DNA from: JBBQLG01 sp964251665
GTDB lineage: Bacteria; Bacteroidota; Bacteroidia; Cytophagales; Spirosomataceae
Direction: 5' to 3'
Assembly (NCBI GenBank): GCA_964251665.1
Contig: CAXUKO010000005.1
Coordinates: forward strand, 186,001 to 250,000
Length of the DNA: 64,000 bases
The notes beneath the pieces are model-generated. The model saw nothing but the letters and a program-made list of their open reading frames with translations. It was not told the origin of the DNA and searched no databases. Below are positions 1-8,229 of the stretch, piece after piece; position 1 is the stretch's first letter; each line of letters begins with the position of its first letter. A program made the translations under genes and the position numbers.

Positions 1-2
1 TT

Positions 3-353
3 GCACCCAAGCAGGCCGTAGAAAGGCACATCCTGATGGCGGGTGATTCGGCGGGGTTAATTACGCCCCTGTGCGGCAACGGGATGGCGATGGCGATTCA
101 CGGCGCGAAACTCGTCAGCCACCTGACCGACCAGTTTCTACGGGAGCAACTGACCCGCCCCGAACTGGAGCAGCGCTACCAGTCGGGCTGGCGTGAACGC
201 TTCGCCCGGCGACTGTGGGTCGGTCGTACCGTTCAAAAACTGTTCGGCGATGAGTGGTTATCCGAACTGGCAGTGAGCGCCTTTGGGGCCTTTAAACCCA
301 TGCTGCGGGGGGTAATGCGCCAAACGCACGGCAGCATTGTACCGGTAGAATAG
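3..353 (+). CDS. C-terminal part of a geranylgeranyl-reductase-family FAD-dependent oxidoreductase (5' truncated by window edge)
   Basis: The reading frame is open from base 3, so the gene begins upstream of the window and only about 116 codons are visible. The segment AGDSAGLITPLCGNGMAMA is the late FAD-contacting motif of the geranylgeranyl reductase / p-hydroxybenzoate-hydroxylase-like superfamily (G-D-x-A-G-x-x-x-P-x-x-G-x-G). It is followed by a helical C-terminal tail, as expected for the last quarter of such a protein. These enzymes reduce isoprenoid or similar lipid-like substrates with a flavin; the actual substrate cannot be read from this fragment. An internal ATG at base 36 is not a credible start because the FAD motif already begins there. 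The family call is fairly safe, the function is not. Confidence 0.75.
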   Translation, partial: APKQAVERHILMAGDSAGLITPLCGNGMAMAIHGAKLVSHLTDQFLREQLTRPELEQRYQSGWRERFARRLWVGRTVQKLFGDEWLSELAVSAFGAFKPMLRGVMRQTHGSIVPVE

Positions 354-396
354 AAAGTCAAAATACAGTATTACCGGCGAGCCATTATCTTTGGCC

Positions 397-1455
397 ATGA
401 CCAGGATACTACCTCTCTCTATAGTTGTTTCGGGCCTGATTTCGATACAGTCATGGGCTCAGACCACCCCACTCTCCTACACCATTGCGCCCTGGCTGGG
501 TGATAAAAAAGCGGCTGTCTCACTGACGTTCGATGATGCCGTAAACGGGCAGTTTACGATTGCCTTGCCGTTGCTAAACCAATACAGATTCACCGGCACT
601 TTTTTTGTCACAACAGGCTTTATTCAGTCTCAGTTAGGTAGTTGGCAGTTGATTCAGGCAGCGGCTCAGGCCGGGCATGAAATCGCCAACCACACCGTTA
701 CGCATCCCTCCCTCAGCAAATTGCCCGATGATAGTCTAACGGATGAACTGGTTAAAGCCAATCAACAGATCGACGCCCATATCCCCACGGCCCGAAGCCT
801 GACCCATGCTTACCCCAACGGTGATGGGGGCGGGGCAACGGCTGCTGCATCAAGGATACAAATGCTGGCCGGCAAACACTTCATTGGTGCCAGAGCCACT
901 CAAAACCGGCCTGTTCCTTATAATCCGTACGATTTTGCGGTATCAGCAGGCAGTTACTTCACCATCAACAGTGCCATGATCGGCCCGTGGACCAAACCGG
1001 GCGATGTACCTCAGCAGTTGGACTCCACCATTCGGGCGGGCGGCTGGTACGTAGCCACGTATCACGGTATCGAAAACGGCTGGCTAATCGTGAAAACGAA
1101 AGACTTTACCGCCCATCTGGAGGCCTGCAAAGAGCGCCGGGAGTTGTTATGGATTGCTCCCTTTGTTCAGGTATTGAAGTACCATAAGGAGCGAAACTGC
1201 GCTCAATTGCAGGTAGTAGCCCAGGATCGGACGACCTTGACGCTCGCGTTATCCGACACGTTAACGGACAATTCCGTCTGGAATCAGCCGCTCAGCCTGC
1301 GTGTAGCGGCACCCCGCTGGTCAATAAAATCGGTCCGTCAGGCGGGTACCGCCCTGCCATTTGTCCGCACCGGCAGCACACTTTTATTCGACGCGGTGCC
1401 CGATCAGGGGCCCATTGTGCTTGAGAGAAAAGCCGCAAAACTTCGTCGCCATTGA
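397..1455 (+). CDS. Secreted polysaccharide deacetylase (NodB/CE4-like)
   Basis: This is a 352-residue protein with an N-terminal signal peptide ending near AWAQ-type residues (SWAQ, about residue 22). The NodB homology region follows directly: TFDD at about residues 44-47 supplies the catalytic and metal-binding aspartates, and H99-x3-H103 (in ANHTVTHPS) completes the metal triad. CE4 enzymes remove N- or O-acetyl groups from polysaccharides such as chitin, peptidoglycan or xylan. The C-terminal ~120 residues look like a small beta domain of unknown role. A TTG six bases upstream (391) is in frame, but ATG at 397 is preferred. It sits alone between the flavoprotein and a convergent GlcG-like gene. 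The substrate is not predictable from sequence. Confidence 0.85.
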   Translation: MTRILPLSIVVSGLISIQSWAQTTPLSYTIAPWLGDKKAAVSLTFDDAVNGQFTIALPLLNQYRFTGTFFVTTGFIQSQLGSWQLIQAAAQAGHEIANHTVTHPSLSKLPDDSLTDELVKANQQIDAHIPTARSLTHAYPNGDGGGATAAASRIQMLAGKHFIGARATQNRPVPYNPYDFAVSAGSYFTINSAMIGPWTKPGDVPQQLDSTIRAGGWYVATYHGIENGWLIVKTKDFTAHLEACKERRELLWIAPFVQVLKYHKERNCAQLQVVAQDRTTLTLALSDTLTDNSVWNQPLSLRVAAPRWSIKSVRQAGTALPFVRTGSTLLFDAVPDQGPIVLERKAAKLRRH

Positions 1456-1460
1456 CGCGT

Positions 1461-1491
1461 AAAAAAGCCTGTCGGGATACCCCGGCAGGCT
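1461..1491 (-). terminator. Rho-independent terminator of the GlcG-like gene
   Basis: An 11-bp stem (AGCCTGTCGGG / CCCGGCAGGCT, one G-T pair) with a 4-nt loop is followed on the minus strand by a run of six T. The orientation fits the leftward GlcG-like gene that ends about 90 bases before it. It may also slow the convergent deacetylase transcript. Confidence 0.75.
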
Positions 1492-1583
1492 GCATTGTTA
1501 AGCAGTGACGCAACACTTACTTGTTAGTTTACTGACAACTAACCACTTATCACTTTACTACTTATCCCTTGGCACTCATTTAG

Positions 1584-1985
1584 TTAAGCCAGCGCATCCA
1601 CACCCGCCCGGGCAACCGTATTGTCGTTCTCGACGCTGCTTCCCGATACACCGATAGCCCCAATTACCGCCCCGTCGGCGTTTTTGATGGGAATACCGCC
1701 GGGAAACGAAATCAAGCCCCCATTTGAATGCTCGATGTTATACAGCGACCCGCCCGGCTGCGATAGCTTCCCGATTTCGCCGGTTGGCATGTCGAAGTAG
1801 CGGGCCGTCCGGGCTTTCTTCATTGAAATGTCAAGCGATCCTAACCACGCTCCGTCCATCCGAACAAAGGCAGTCAGATTAGCCCCCGAATCAACGATGG
1901 CAATATTCATTAACGTGCCAATTTCGGTGGCTTTCTGTTTGGCGGCTTCGATGGCTTTCTGCGCCTGTTCTAAGGTAATATTCAT
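1584..1985 (-). CDS. GlcG/HbpS family heme-binding-like protein (DUF336)
   Basis: This 133-residue cytosolic protein matches the GlcG/HbpS/PduO-C family in length and pattern. It has an N-terminal helix (ITLEQAQKAIEAAKQKATEIG), the segment NIAIVDSGANLTAFVRMDGA, and a glycine-rich C-terminal half ending GAIGVSGSSVENDNTVARAG. Members occur beside glycolate oxidase genes, as heme- or corrinoid-binding proteins and as adenosyltransferase domains. None of those partners is adjacent here, so the role is open. It is a single gene with its own terminator. Family assignment is confident; the function is not. Confidence 0.8.
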   Translation of the reverse strand: MNITLEQAQKAIEAAKQKATEIGTLMNIAIVDSGANLTAFVRMDGAWLGSLDISMKKARTARYFDMPTGEIGKLSQPGGSLYNIEHSNGGLISFPGGIPIKNADGAVIGAIGVSGSSVENDNTVARAGVDALA

Positions 1986-2222
1986 GGAATGAATGAGTTA
2001 GTTAAAGTGAGCAGGTATCGGGCAAATTAACTGCCAGCACGCACTCCCGAATAGAATCGGTTTGAGAAGAGATTTGTTTGTCGCTACACCTAATTAACTG
2101 GTAACTCGTGGTACTATCATCACTACAACCTGGCGTTATCCCCTGTTTTGGGCACATGAGCTACCTCGCCGACACTGCTTATGCTGATTTTCACAAAACA
2201 TGCGGGTAACAGAATACCCGGT

Positions 2223-2256
2223 TTTTGCGCCGGTTTGCGCAAAACGCCTAACTTTG
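2223..2256 (+). promoter_or_regulatory. Bacteroidota-type promoter candidate for guaA, with an overlapping small inverted repeat
   Basis: TTTG at 2224-2227 is followed after 21 bases by TAACTTTG at 2249-2256, which matches the Bacteroidota -33/-7 consensus (TTTG, then TAnnTTTG about 20 bases later). The guaA ATG lies 17 bases beyond. The -33 element is part of the inverted repeat TTTTGCGC-(6)-GCGCAAAA at 2223-2244, a possible operator. Promoter use is inferred. Confidence 0.5.
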
Positions 2257-2273
2257 TGCTTTAGATACGCACT

Positions 2274-3806
2274 ATGACCACCGAGCAAATCCTGATTATC
2301 GATTTCGGTTCTCAATACACGCAACTCATTGCCCGCCGGGTTCGGGAGCTAAACGTGTACTGCGAAATCCACCCCTACAATAAACTCCCCGAGATCCACG
2401 CTGACGTTAAAGGAATTATCCTGTCGGGAAGTCCGTCGTCGGTGCGCGATGCCGACTCCCCCACTGTGCATCTGGCGGCTTTCCGGCATAAAATGCCGCT
2501 CTTAGGCGTTTGCTACGGGGCCCAGCTCCTGGCCCATACCAGCGGGGGCGAGGTAAAAGCATCCGCCATTCGGGAGTATGGCCGGGCTAAACTGGGTACC
2601 GTCGATGTGGCGAACCCGCTGATGCACGGCATCGATCCACATTCGCAGGTCTGGATGTCACATGCCGACACGATCACCGGCATTCCAGCTGATTTCCAGA
2701 TTATTGCCTCTACCGATACCGTTCAGGTAGCGGCTTTCCAGGTCGAAGGCGAGCCAACGTTTGGCATTCAGTTTCACCCCGAAGTGACGCATTCACTGCA
2801 GGGAAAAATGCTGCTCAAAAACTTTGTGGTCGACATCTGCGGCTGTTCGCAGAACTGGACCGCCGACTCCTTTGTGGAGACCACCATCGCCGAACTGAAG
2901 GCTAAACTGGGCAATGACAAGGTCGTGATGGGCCTGTCCGGCGGGGTCGATTCATCGGTGGCGGCTACACTCATTCACCGGGCCATCGGACCTAATCTGT
3001 ACTGCATTTTTGTTGACAATGGCCTACTCCGGAAAGACGAATTTGCGGGAGTGATCGATTCCTACAAAACGCTGGGCCTGAATGTGAAAGGCGTAGACAG
3101 CAAAGATCAGTTCTACCACGCGCTGGCGGGTTTGACCGATCCCGAAGCCAAACGAAAAGCCATTGGCAAGACGTTTATCGACGTATTCGATCAGGAAGCC
3201 CACCTGATTGAGGATGTTGCCTGGCTCGGGCAGGGCACCATTTACCCCGATGTGATCGAATCTGTTTCCGTAAAAGGGCCGTCGGCTACCATTAAATCGC
3301 ACCATAACGTCGGTGGCCTGCCCGACTTTATGAAACTCAAAGTAGTGGAGCCACTCAATACCCTGTTTAAAGACGAGGTGCGGTTGGTGGGTAAGACACT
3401 CGGTATTCCCGGTACCATCCTGGGCCGTCACCCCTTCCCCGGGCCGGGTCTGGCAATTCGGATTCTGGGCGACATCACGCCCGACAAAGTCCAGATTCTA
3501 CAGGAAGTAGACGCGCTGTTTATTGACGGATTGAAACGCGAAAACCTGTATGATAAAGTCTGGCAGGCGGGAGCCATGCTGTTGCCGGTCCAATCGGTGG
3601 GCGTTATGGGCGATGAACGTACCTACGAAAAAGTTGTCGCACTGCGGGCCGTTACCAGTGTCGATGGTATGACCGCCGACTGGGCGCACCTGCCCTACGA
3701 ATTCCTGGCCAATATTTCCAACGAGATCATCAATAAAGTAAAGGGGGTAAACCGCGTGGTGTATGACATCTCGTCGAAACCGCCCGCTACCATTGAATGG
3801 GAATGA
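2274..3806 (+). CDS. guaA: GMP synthase (glutamine-hydrolysing)
   Basis: GuaA aminates XMP to GMP using glutamine and ATP in the cytoplasm, the last step of de novo GMP synthesis. The 510-residue length is typical. The class I glutamine amidotransferase domain occupies about residues 5-195, with the nucleophile Cys80 in LGVCYGAQ and the His-Glu pair in QFHPEV. The ATP-pyrophosphatase P-loop SGGVDSS lies near residue 222. The C-terminal dimerisation domain ends with the usual PPATIEWE. The start ATG lies just downstream of a good promoter candidate. The stop overlaps an in-frame ATG of the next gene (ATGA at 3803-3806), hinting at coupling. Confidence 0.98.
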   Translation: MTTEQILIIDFGSQYTQLIARRVRELNVYCEIHPYNKLPEIHADVKGIILSGSPSSVRDADSPTVHLAAFRHKMPLLGVCYGAQLLAHTSGGEVKASAIREYGRAKLGTVDVANPLMHGIDPHSQVWMSHADTITGIPADFQIIASTDTVQVAAFQVEGEPTFGIQFHPEVTHSLQGKMLLKNFVVDICGCSQNWTADSFVETTIAELKAKLGNDKVVMGLSGGVDSSVAATLIHRAIGPNLYCIFVDNGLLRKDEFAGVIDSYKTLGLNVKGVDSKDQFYHALAGLTDPEAKRKAIGKTFIDVFDQEAHLIEDVAWLGQGTIYPDVIESVSVKGPSATIKSHHNVGGLPDFMKLKVVEPLNTLFKDEVRLVGKTLGIPGTILGRHPFPGPGLAIRILGDITPDKVQILQEVDALFIDGLKRENLYDKVWQAGAMLLPVQSVGVMGDERTYEKVVALRAVTSVDGMTADWAHLPYEFLANISNEIINKVKGVNRVVYDISSKPPATIEWE

Positions 3807-3841
3807 GCATATCCGGTTCGCCGGTTCGACCGGATACATGT

Positions 3842-4129
3842 ATGACCTACGAAGCCTTCACCGAATCACTCACCGCGTCAGCTCCGCCAACGGGATTACG
3901 TCCGGTGCTGGAAGCCCTCTGGCACGACGCCAAAGGCTACTGGGAACGCGCCCATGAGATTGCGCAAAGCCGCGAGGGTGTACCCGACTATGACCACCTG
4001 CATGCCTATTTGCACCGCAAGGAAGGTGATCAGTTTAACGCCGGGTACTGGTATCGCCGGGCGAAGGTTCCGGTTTATAAAGGGGACCTGGATGCCGAAT
4101 GGGCAGAACTGGTGAAGCAGTATTTGTAA
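3842..4129 (+). CDS. Conserved small protein with HAYLHRKEGD-YWYRRA motif, unknown function
   Basis: This 95-residue soluble protein is acidic at its start, with a conserved-looking core DYDHLHAYLHRKEGDQFNAGYWYRRA. I recognise this as the signature of a widespread uncharacterised family of bacteria and fungi, in which the protein is mostly helical. No catalytic motif is evident. Alternative in-frame starts at 3797 and 3803 would overlap guaA, and the 3803 ATG forms an ATGA overlap with the guaA stop. I prefer 3842 because the homologous core begins with MTYEAF. It is probably co-transcribed with guaA. The function is unknown. Confidence 0.7.
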   Translation: MTYEAFTESLTASAPPTGLRPVLEALWHDAKGYWERAHEIAQSREGVPDYDHLHAYLHRKEGDQFNAGYWYRRAKVPVYKGDLDAEWAELVKQYL

Positions 4130-4150
4130 AGAGAACAGACACAAAAAGGC

Positions 4151-4178
4151 GCGGCCCGATTCAGAAGAACCGGGCCGC
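4151..4178. terminator. Hairpin terminator between the small conserved gene and ald
   Basis: GCGGCCCG and CGGGCCGC (8-bp arms, 12-nt loop) lie between two convergent genes. A T-run follows 4-5 bases after the stem on the minus strand, and a weak TTT follows on the plus strand. It probably serves ald mainly. Confidence 0.65.
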
Positions 4179-4209
4179 TTTGCTGACGAAGTGAAGTGTT
4201 ATTTATTGG

Positions 4210-5343
4210 TTATGCGTCGATTGCTTCAGCGCGTAAAATCTCGTTTACATCGGTAAGTGGCAGGCCAAATGCATCGGCAACGCCTTTGTACACAATCTGA
4301 CCACCAACCACGTTCAAGCCAACTTTCAGTTCGGCACTGTCGCGGCAGGCCTGCTGCCAGCCTTTGTTGGCTAATTGCAGAGCATAAGGCAATGTTGCAT
4401 TGGTGAGTGCCAGCGTAGAGGTATAAGGCACAGCACCCGGCATGTTGGCCACGCAGTAATGCACTACATCGTCAATCACATACGTCGGATCTTCGTGGGT
4501 GGTAGGCTTACAGGTTTCAATGCAGCCGCCCTGATCTACGGCTACATCAACCAGCACCGTACCGGGGCGCATCAGTTTCAGCATATCGCGGGTAATCAGG
4601 TGGGGAGCTTTCGCACCGGGAATCAGCACGGCACCCACAATCAGGTCGGAGGTACGCACCATCTCGCGGATGTTATATTCATTAGACATCAGCGTGTCCA
4701 CGTTTTCGGGCATAATATCCGATAGGTAACGAAGCCGGGCCAGGCTCACGTCCATGATAGTAACGCGGGCACCTAAACCAGCGGCCATTTTCGCGGCCTG
4801 CGTTCCTACAATACCACCACCTAACACCAGTACATTGGCGGGTTTCACACCCGGAACGCCACCAAGCAGGATACCCCGTCCTTTTTGTGGCTTCTCCAAA
4901 TACTTCGCGCCTTCCTGCACTGCCATCCGACCGGCCACTTCCGACATCGGTACGAGCAGTGGTAGGCTACGGTCGGTTTTCTCAACGGTTTCGTAGGCTA
5001 AGCAAACGGCCTTCCGGGCAATCATAGCCTGCGTCAGATCTTCCGACGACGCAAAGTGGAAGTACGTAAACAGCAACTGGTCTTCCCGGATGAGGTTATA
5101 TTCCTGAGCGATGGGTTCTTTCACCTTCATCACCATTTCCGAGAGGCCGTACACTTCCTCAATGGTAGGCAGCATGGTAGCGCCGGCCTGAATATATTCT
5201 TCGTCACTAAAACCACTGCCTTCTCCGGCATTAACCTGCACGTATACCGTATGGCCGTGCTTACGCAGTTCAGCAACACCAGCGGGCGTCAGCGCCACGC
5301 GGTTTTCATTATTCTTTATCTCCTTGGGAACACCAATTACCAT
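4210..5343 (-). CDS. ald: Alanine dehydrogenase
   Basis: Ald catalyses the reversible NAD-dependent oxidative deamination of L-alanine to pyruvate and ammonia. The protein is 377 residues, close to the usual ~370. The N-terminal motif GVPKEIKNNENRVALTP is diagnostic. The segment TYFHFASS carries the catalytic histidine near residue 95. The Rossmann motif VLVLGGGIVGTQAAKMA starts near residue 171, and VDVAVDQGG supplies the catalytic aspartate region. The gene is divergent from an Lrp/AsnC-family regulator, an arrangement found with several characterised ald genes, so alanine-responsive control by that neighbour is likely. Its terminator is the hairpin at 4151-4178. Confidence 0.97.
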   Translation of the reverse strand: MVIGVPKEIKNNENRVALTPAGVAELRKHGHTVYVQVNAGEGSGFSDEEYIQAGATMLPTIEEVYGLSEMVMKVKEPIAQEYNLIREDQLLFTYFHFASSEDLTQAMIARKAVCLAYETVEKTDRSLPLLVPMSEVAGRMAVQEGAKYLEKPQKGRGILLGGVPGVKPANVLVLGGGIVGTQAAKMAAGLGARVTIMDVSLARLRYLSDIMPENVDTLMSNEYNIREMVRTSDLIVGAVLIPGAKAPHLITRDMLKLMRPGTVLVDVAVDQGGCIETCKPTTHEDPTYVIDDVVHYCVANMPGAVPYTSTLALTNATLPYALQLANKGWQQACRDSAELKVGLNVVGGQIVYKGVADAFGLPLTDVNEILRAEAIDA

Positions 5344-5380
5344 CAGGATGGATGCAGTTTTGGATGGACGATTTATTAAG

Positions 5381-5388
5381 CAAAACTA
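5381..5388 (-). promoter_or_regulatory. Candidate -7 element (TAGTTTTG) for ald
   Basis: TAGTTTTG on the minus strand fits the TAnnTTTG consensus and lies 37 bases before the ald ATG. No clear TTTG partner is visible about 20 bases upstream, so activation, perhaps by the adjacent Lrp protein, would be expected if it is real. Confidence 0.35.
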
Positions 5389-5514
5389 CAGTATCCATGA
5401 CTTCTTTCTGATGAATGAGCTTATTTCAGGAAAAGCTTACTTATTCAAACGCTTTCATAGGAAATTAATCTTTTGACTGTACCTTGTGATTTCGTTAACC
5501 GGAAAACGTCCGCA

Positions 5515-5979
5515 ATGGAAATTCTCGATAAAATTGACAAGGCTATTCTGGCACTTCTACAGGCCAATGCCCATCTGACGATGCAGGAAATCGGGCAGCG
5601 CATCAACCTCTCCAAAACGCCCGTACACGAACGCATCAAACGGCTCGAACGCGCCGGTATCATTGAGAAGTATGTGACGCTGTTAGACAAAAAAAAGCTG
5701 GGAAATACGCTGCTGGTCTACTGCCAGGTGACGCTGGATAAACAGACGCGCGAGACCTTCGCCGGTTTCGACGAAACGGTTTGCCAGCTTCCCGAAGTGC
5801 TGGAATGCAGCCGCGTATCGGGAGCTTTCGATTACCTGCTTAAGATCATTGTACGGGATATGTCGGCCTACAACCATTTCTATCAGGAGCAGTTTTCGGT
5901 CATTCCCGGCATTCTGCACATCAGCAGCTTTTTTGTGATGGAAGAAATCAAACACACCACGGTGGTTCCGGTGGGGTGA
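5515..5979 (+). CDS. Lrp/AsnC family transcriptional regulator
   Basis: The protein is 154 residues, typical for Lrp/AsnC. The N-terminal AsnC-type helix-turn-helix covers about residues 3-60 (LDKIDKAILALL, then EIGQRINLSKTPVHERIKRL). The C-terminal RAM/ligand-binding domain follows, with the G-A-F-D-Y-L-L core. I chose the ATG at 5515 because MEILDKID matches the family N-terminus; an upstream in-frame TTG at 5473 would add an unlikely leader. It is divergent from ald and therefore a probable amino-acid-sensing regulator of alanine catabolism. The ligand identity is inferred from context only. Confidence 0.92.
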   Translation: MEILDKIDKAILALLQANAHLTMQEIGQRINLSKTPVHERIKRLERAGIIEKYVTLLDKKKLGNTLLVYCQVTLDKQTRETFAGFDETVCQLPEVLECSRVSGAFDYLLKIIVRDMSAYNHFYQEQFSVIPGILHISSFFVMEEIKHTTVVPVG

Positions 5980-6062
5980 AGCAGGGGCAGACAAACCCAT
6001 CCTCCCACCAGCGCAGGCGTGGTGCATATTCTTTGTAAGTTTACCCTGTTAACACACAACTC

Positions 6063-8114
6063 ATGCGAACGCCTACAAACAACCTGTTTTTCCTTGGCAT
6101 ACTGGCCCTGATGGCCGGTAGCACCGTAACGGCGACGGCTCAGCTAACCGCTGCGAACGATCCCGTCTTTAAAAATTTAGACAAATCAGTCAGTCCCGGT
6201 ACCGATTTCTTCCGGTATGCAAACGGCAGCTGGTTAAAAAGCAACCCCATTCCTCCGGCCTATTCGAGTTGGGGCATTGGCAATGTAGTCAATGAAGATA
6301 TTCGCGAACGGCTGAAAAAAATTAATGAGGACGCCCTGAAAGCCAACGCGGCTAAAGGCACAGGTACTCAGAAAATCGGTGATTTCTACTACAGCGGGTT
6401 AGATACCGTAACCATCGAAAAACTGGGCATTAAAGCTATTCAGGAACCGCTGGACAAGATCGACCAGATCACCGACCTGAACGGCGTTTTAACTGTTGCT
6501 GCTTATCTGAACACCGTCGGTGTCCGGGGGTTTATTGGCTCCTATGTAGGGCAGGACGCGAAGAACAGCACTAAAATGATCCTGCATCTAAATCAGACCG
6601 GCCTGGGGCTGCCTAATCGGGATTATTACGTTAAAACGGATAATCGGACCACCAAAATCCGTACTGATTATGCTGAAACCTACATGCCTACGATGTTTAA
6701 ACTATCCGGCTTCACCGACGAACAGGCAGCGGGGGCGGCTAAGCGGGTATATGCCATAGAAAAAGCGATGGCCGACAGTAGCCGGAAACTGGAGGACCTG
6801 CGCGACCCGTATCGCAACTATAACAAGCTATCCATAGCTGCGCTGAACAAACTGACTCCCGCGATTTCCTGGAATACGGTATTCGCGGGTATGGGTATCA
6901 GCCAGATCGACACGGTCATTGTCGGCCAGCCAGAGTTCTATACAGGTTTAAATAAATACCTCACCAGTTTTGCGGTCGCCGACTGGAAGACCTATTTGCG
7001 CTGGAAGCTGCTCTCGGCATACGCCCCCTTCCTAAGCAAAGAATTCGATCAGGAAAACTTCCGCTTCTCCGGCAAAGTCCTGTCGGGTCGGAAAGAGCAG
7101 TTACCACGCTGGAAACGGGTGTTGGATACCGAAAACGGCATTATGGGCGAGTTGCTGGGGCAGTTATTTGTGCAGGAGTATTTTCCGGCGAAAGCAAAAA
7201 CACGGTATACCAACATGGTAGAAGCCATTCGGCAGGCGTACCGGGAGCATATTGCCAAACTGGACTGGATGAGCCCGCAAACCAAGCAGGCAGCGCTAAC
7301 CAAATTAAATACCATCCACCCAAAAGTGGGGTATCCTGATAAATGGAAAGATTTCTCGAAGCTCACCATCGACCGCAGTTCCTACGCAGCGAACGTATTA
7401 CATGCGCGGCACTGGTCGTATCTGGTCAATATCAACAAGCTGGGCAAACCCGTCGACCATTCGGAGTGGAACATGACCCCGCAAACCTATAATGCCAGCT
7501 ACAGCCCATCCAACAATGAAATTACGTTGCCTGCTGCCCAATTTATAATTCCCGGCATTCGGGATGAATACATTGACGATGCGGTAGTATACGGCTATGC
7601 TGCGGCCTCAACCATTGGTCATGAGATCACACACGGTTTCGACGATCAGGGCCGCCAGTTTGATGCGAAAGGCAACCTGAAGTCCTGGTGGACCAAAGCC
7701 GACTCGGCTAAGTTTACCCAGCGTGCGCAGGTGCTGGTCAATCAGTTTAATAACTACGTCGTACTGGACAGCCTGCATGTAAACGGTAAGGCTTGCTTAG
7801 GCGAAAACATTGCCGACCTCGGGGGCATTGTACTCGGTCTGGATGCCTTTAAGAAGACAGCACAATACAAAGAAGGTAAGCCAATTAATGGACTAACGCC
7901 CACTCAGCGGTTCTTTTTAGGGTACGCACTCGGCTGGTTAGGTCAACAGCGTGACGAGGCTCTGGCGCAGCAAATTGCCACCGACGTACATGCTCCCGGG
8001 TTTTTACGCGTCAATGGGCCTTTTTCAGATGTACCGGAGTTTTACGAAGCTTTTAACATCAAACAGAACGACCCCATGTGGATTGATCCCACTAAACGGG
8101 TGAAAATCTGGTAG
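6063..8114 (+). CDS. pepO: M13 family zinc endopeptidase (PepO/neprilysin-like), exported
   Basis: This is a 683-residue exported metallopeptidase. A signal peptide (ending TVTATAQ, about residue 26) precedes the M13 N-terminal domain with the hallmark GTDFFRYANGSWL. The catalytic domain carries HEITH near residues 520-524, ENIADLGG with the third zinc ligand, and a C-terminus ending KRVKIW that resembles the C-x-x-W end of neprilysins. NAPY/NAFY-type substrate-binding residues are represented by NASYSPSNNEI. M13 enzymes cleave small peptides, so a role in periplasmic peptide turnover is likely. It is monocistronic, closed by a very strong terminator. Confidence 0.95.
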   Translation: MRTPTNNLFFLGILALMAGSTVTATAQLTAANDPVFKNLDKSVSPGTDFFRYANGSWLKSNPIPPAYSSWGIGNVVNEDIRERLKKINEDALKANAAKGTGTQKIGDFYYSGLDTVTIEKLGIKAIQEPLDKIDQITDLNGVLTVAAYLNTVGVRGFIGSYVGQDAKNSTKMILHLNQTGLGLPNRDYYVKTDNRTTKIRTDYAETYMPTMFKLSGFTDEQAAGAAKRVYAIEKAMADSSRKLEDLRDPYRNYNKLSIAALNKLTPAISWNTVFAGMGISQIDTVIVGQPEFYTGLNKYLTSFAVADWKTYLRWKLLSAYAPFLSKEFDQENFRFSGKVLSGRKEQLPRWKRVLDTENGIMGELLGQLFVQEYFPAKAKTRYTNMVEAIRQAYREHIAKLDWMSPQTKQAALTKLNTIHPKVGYPDKWKDFSKLTIDRSSYAANVLHARHWSYLVNINKLGKPVDHSEWNMTPQTYNASYSPSNNEITLPAAQFIIPGIRDEYIDDAVVYGYAAASTIGHEITHGFDDQGRQFDAKGNLKSWWTKADSAKFTQRAQVLVNQFNNYVVLDSLHVNGKACLGENIADLGGIVLGLDAFKKTAQYKEGKPINGLTPTQRFFLGYALGWLGQQRDEALAQQIATDVHAPGFLRVNGPFSDVPEFYEAFNIKQNDPMWIDPTKRVKIW

Positions 8115-8133
8115 GCGGTAAGCGATACAGTAC

Positions 8134-8189
8134 AAAACGCCGTATGGGCAACCTGTTCTATAAAAGTCAGGTTGCCCATACGGCGTTTT
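8134..8189. terminator. Strong bidirectional terminator between pepO and the large glycosidase
   Basis: A perfect 22-bp stem (starting AAAACGCCGTATGGG) with a 12-nt loop is bordered by A-run on the left and T-run on the right. It can therefore terminate both the rightward pepO and the leftward glycoside hydrolase transcripts, which converge here. Confidence 0.9.
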
Positions 8190-8229
8190 ATATACTACTG
8201 CAATTCAGTCTCAATCAACTCCTGCCGGA

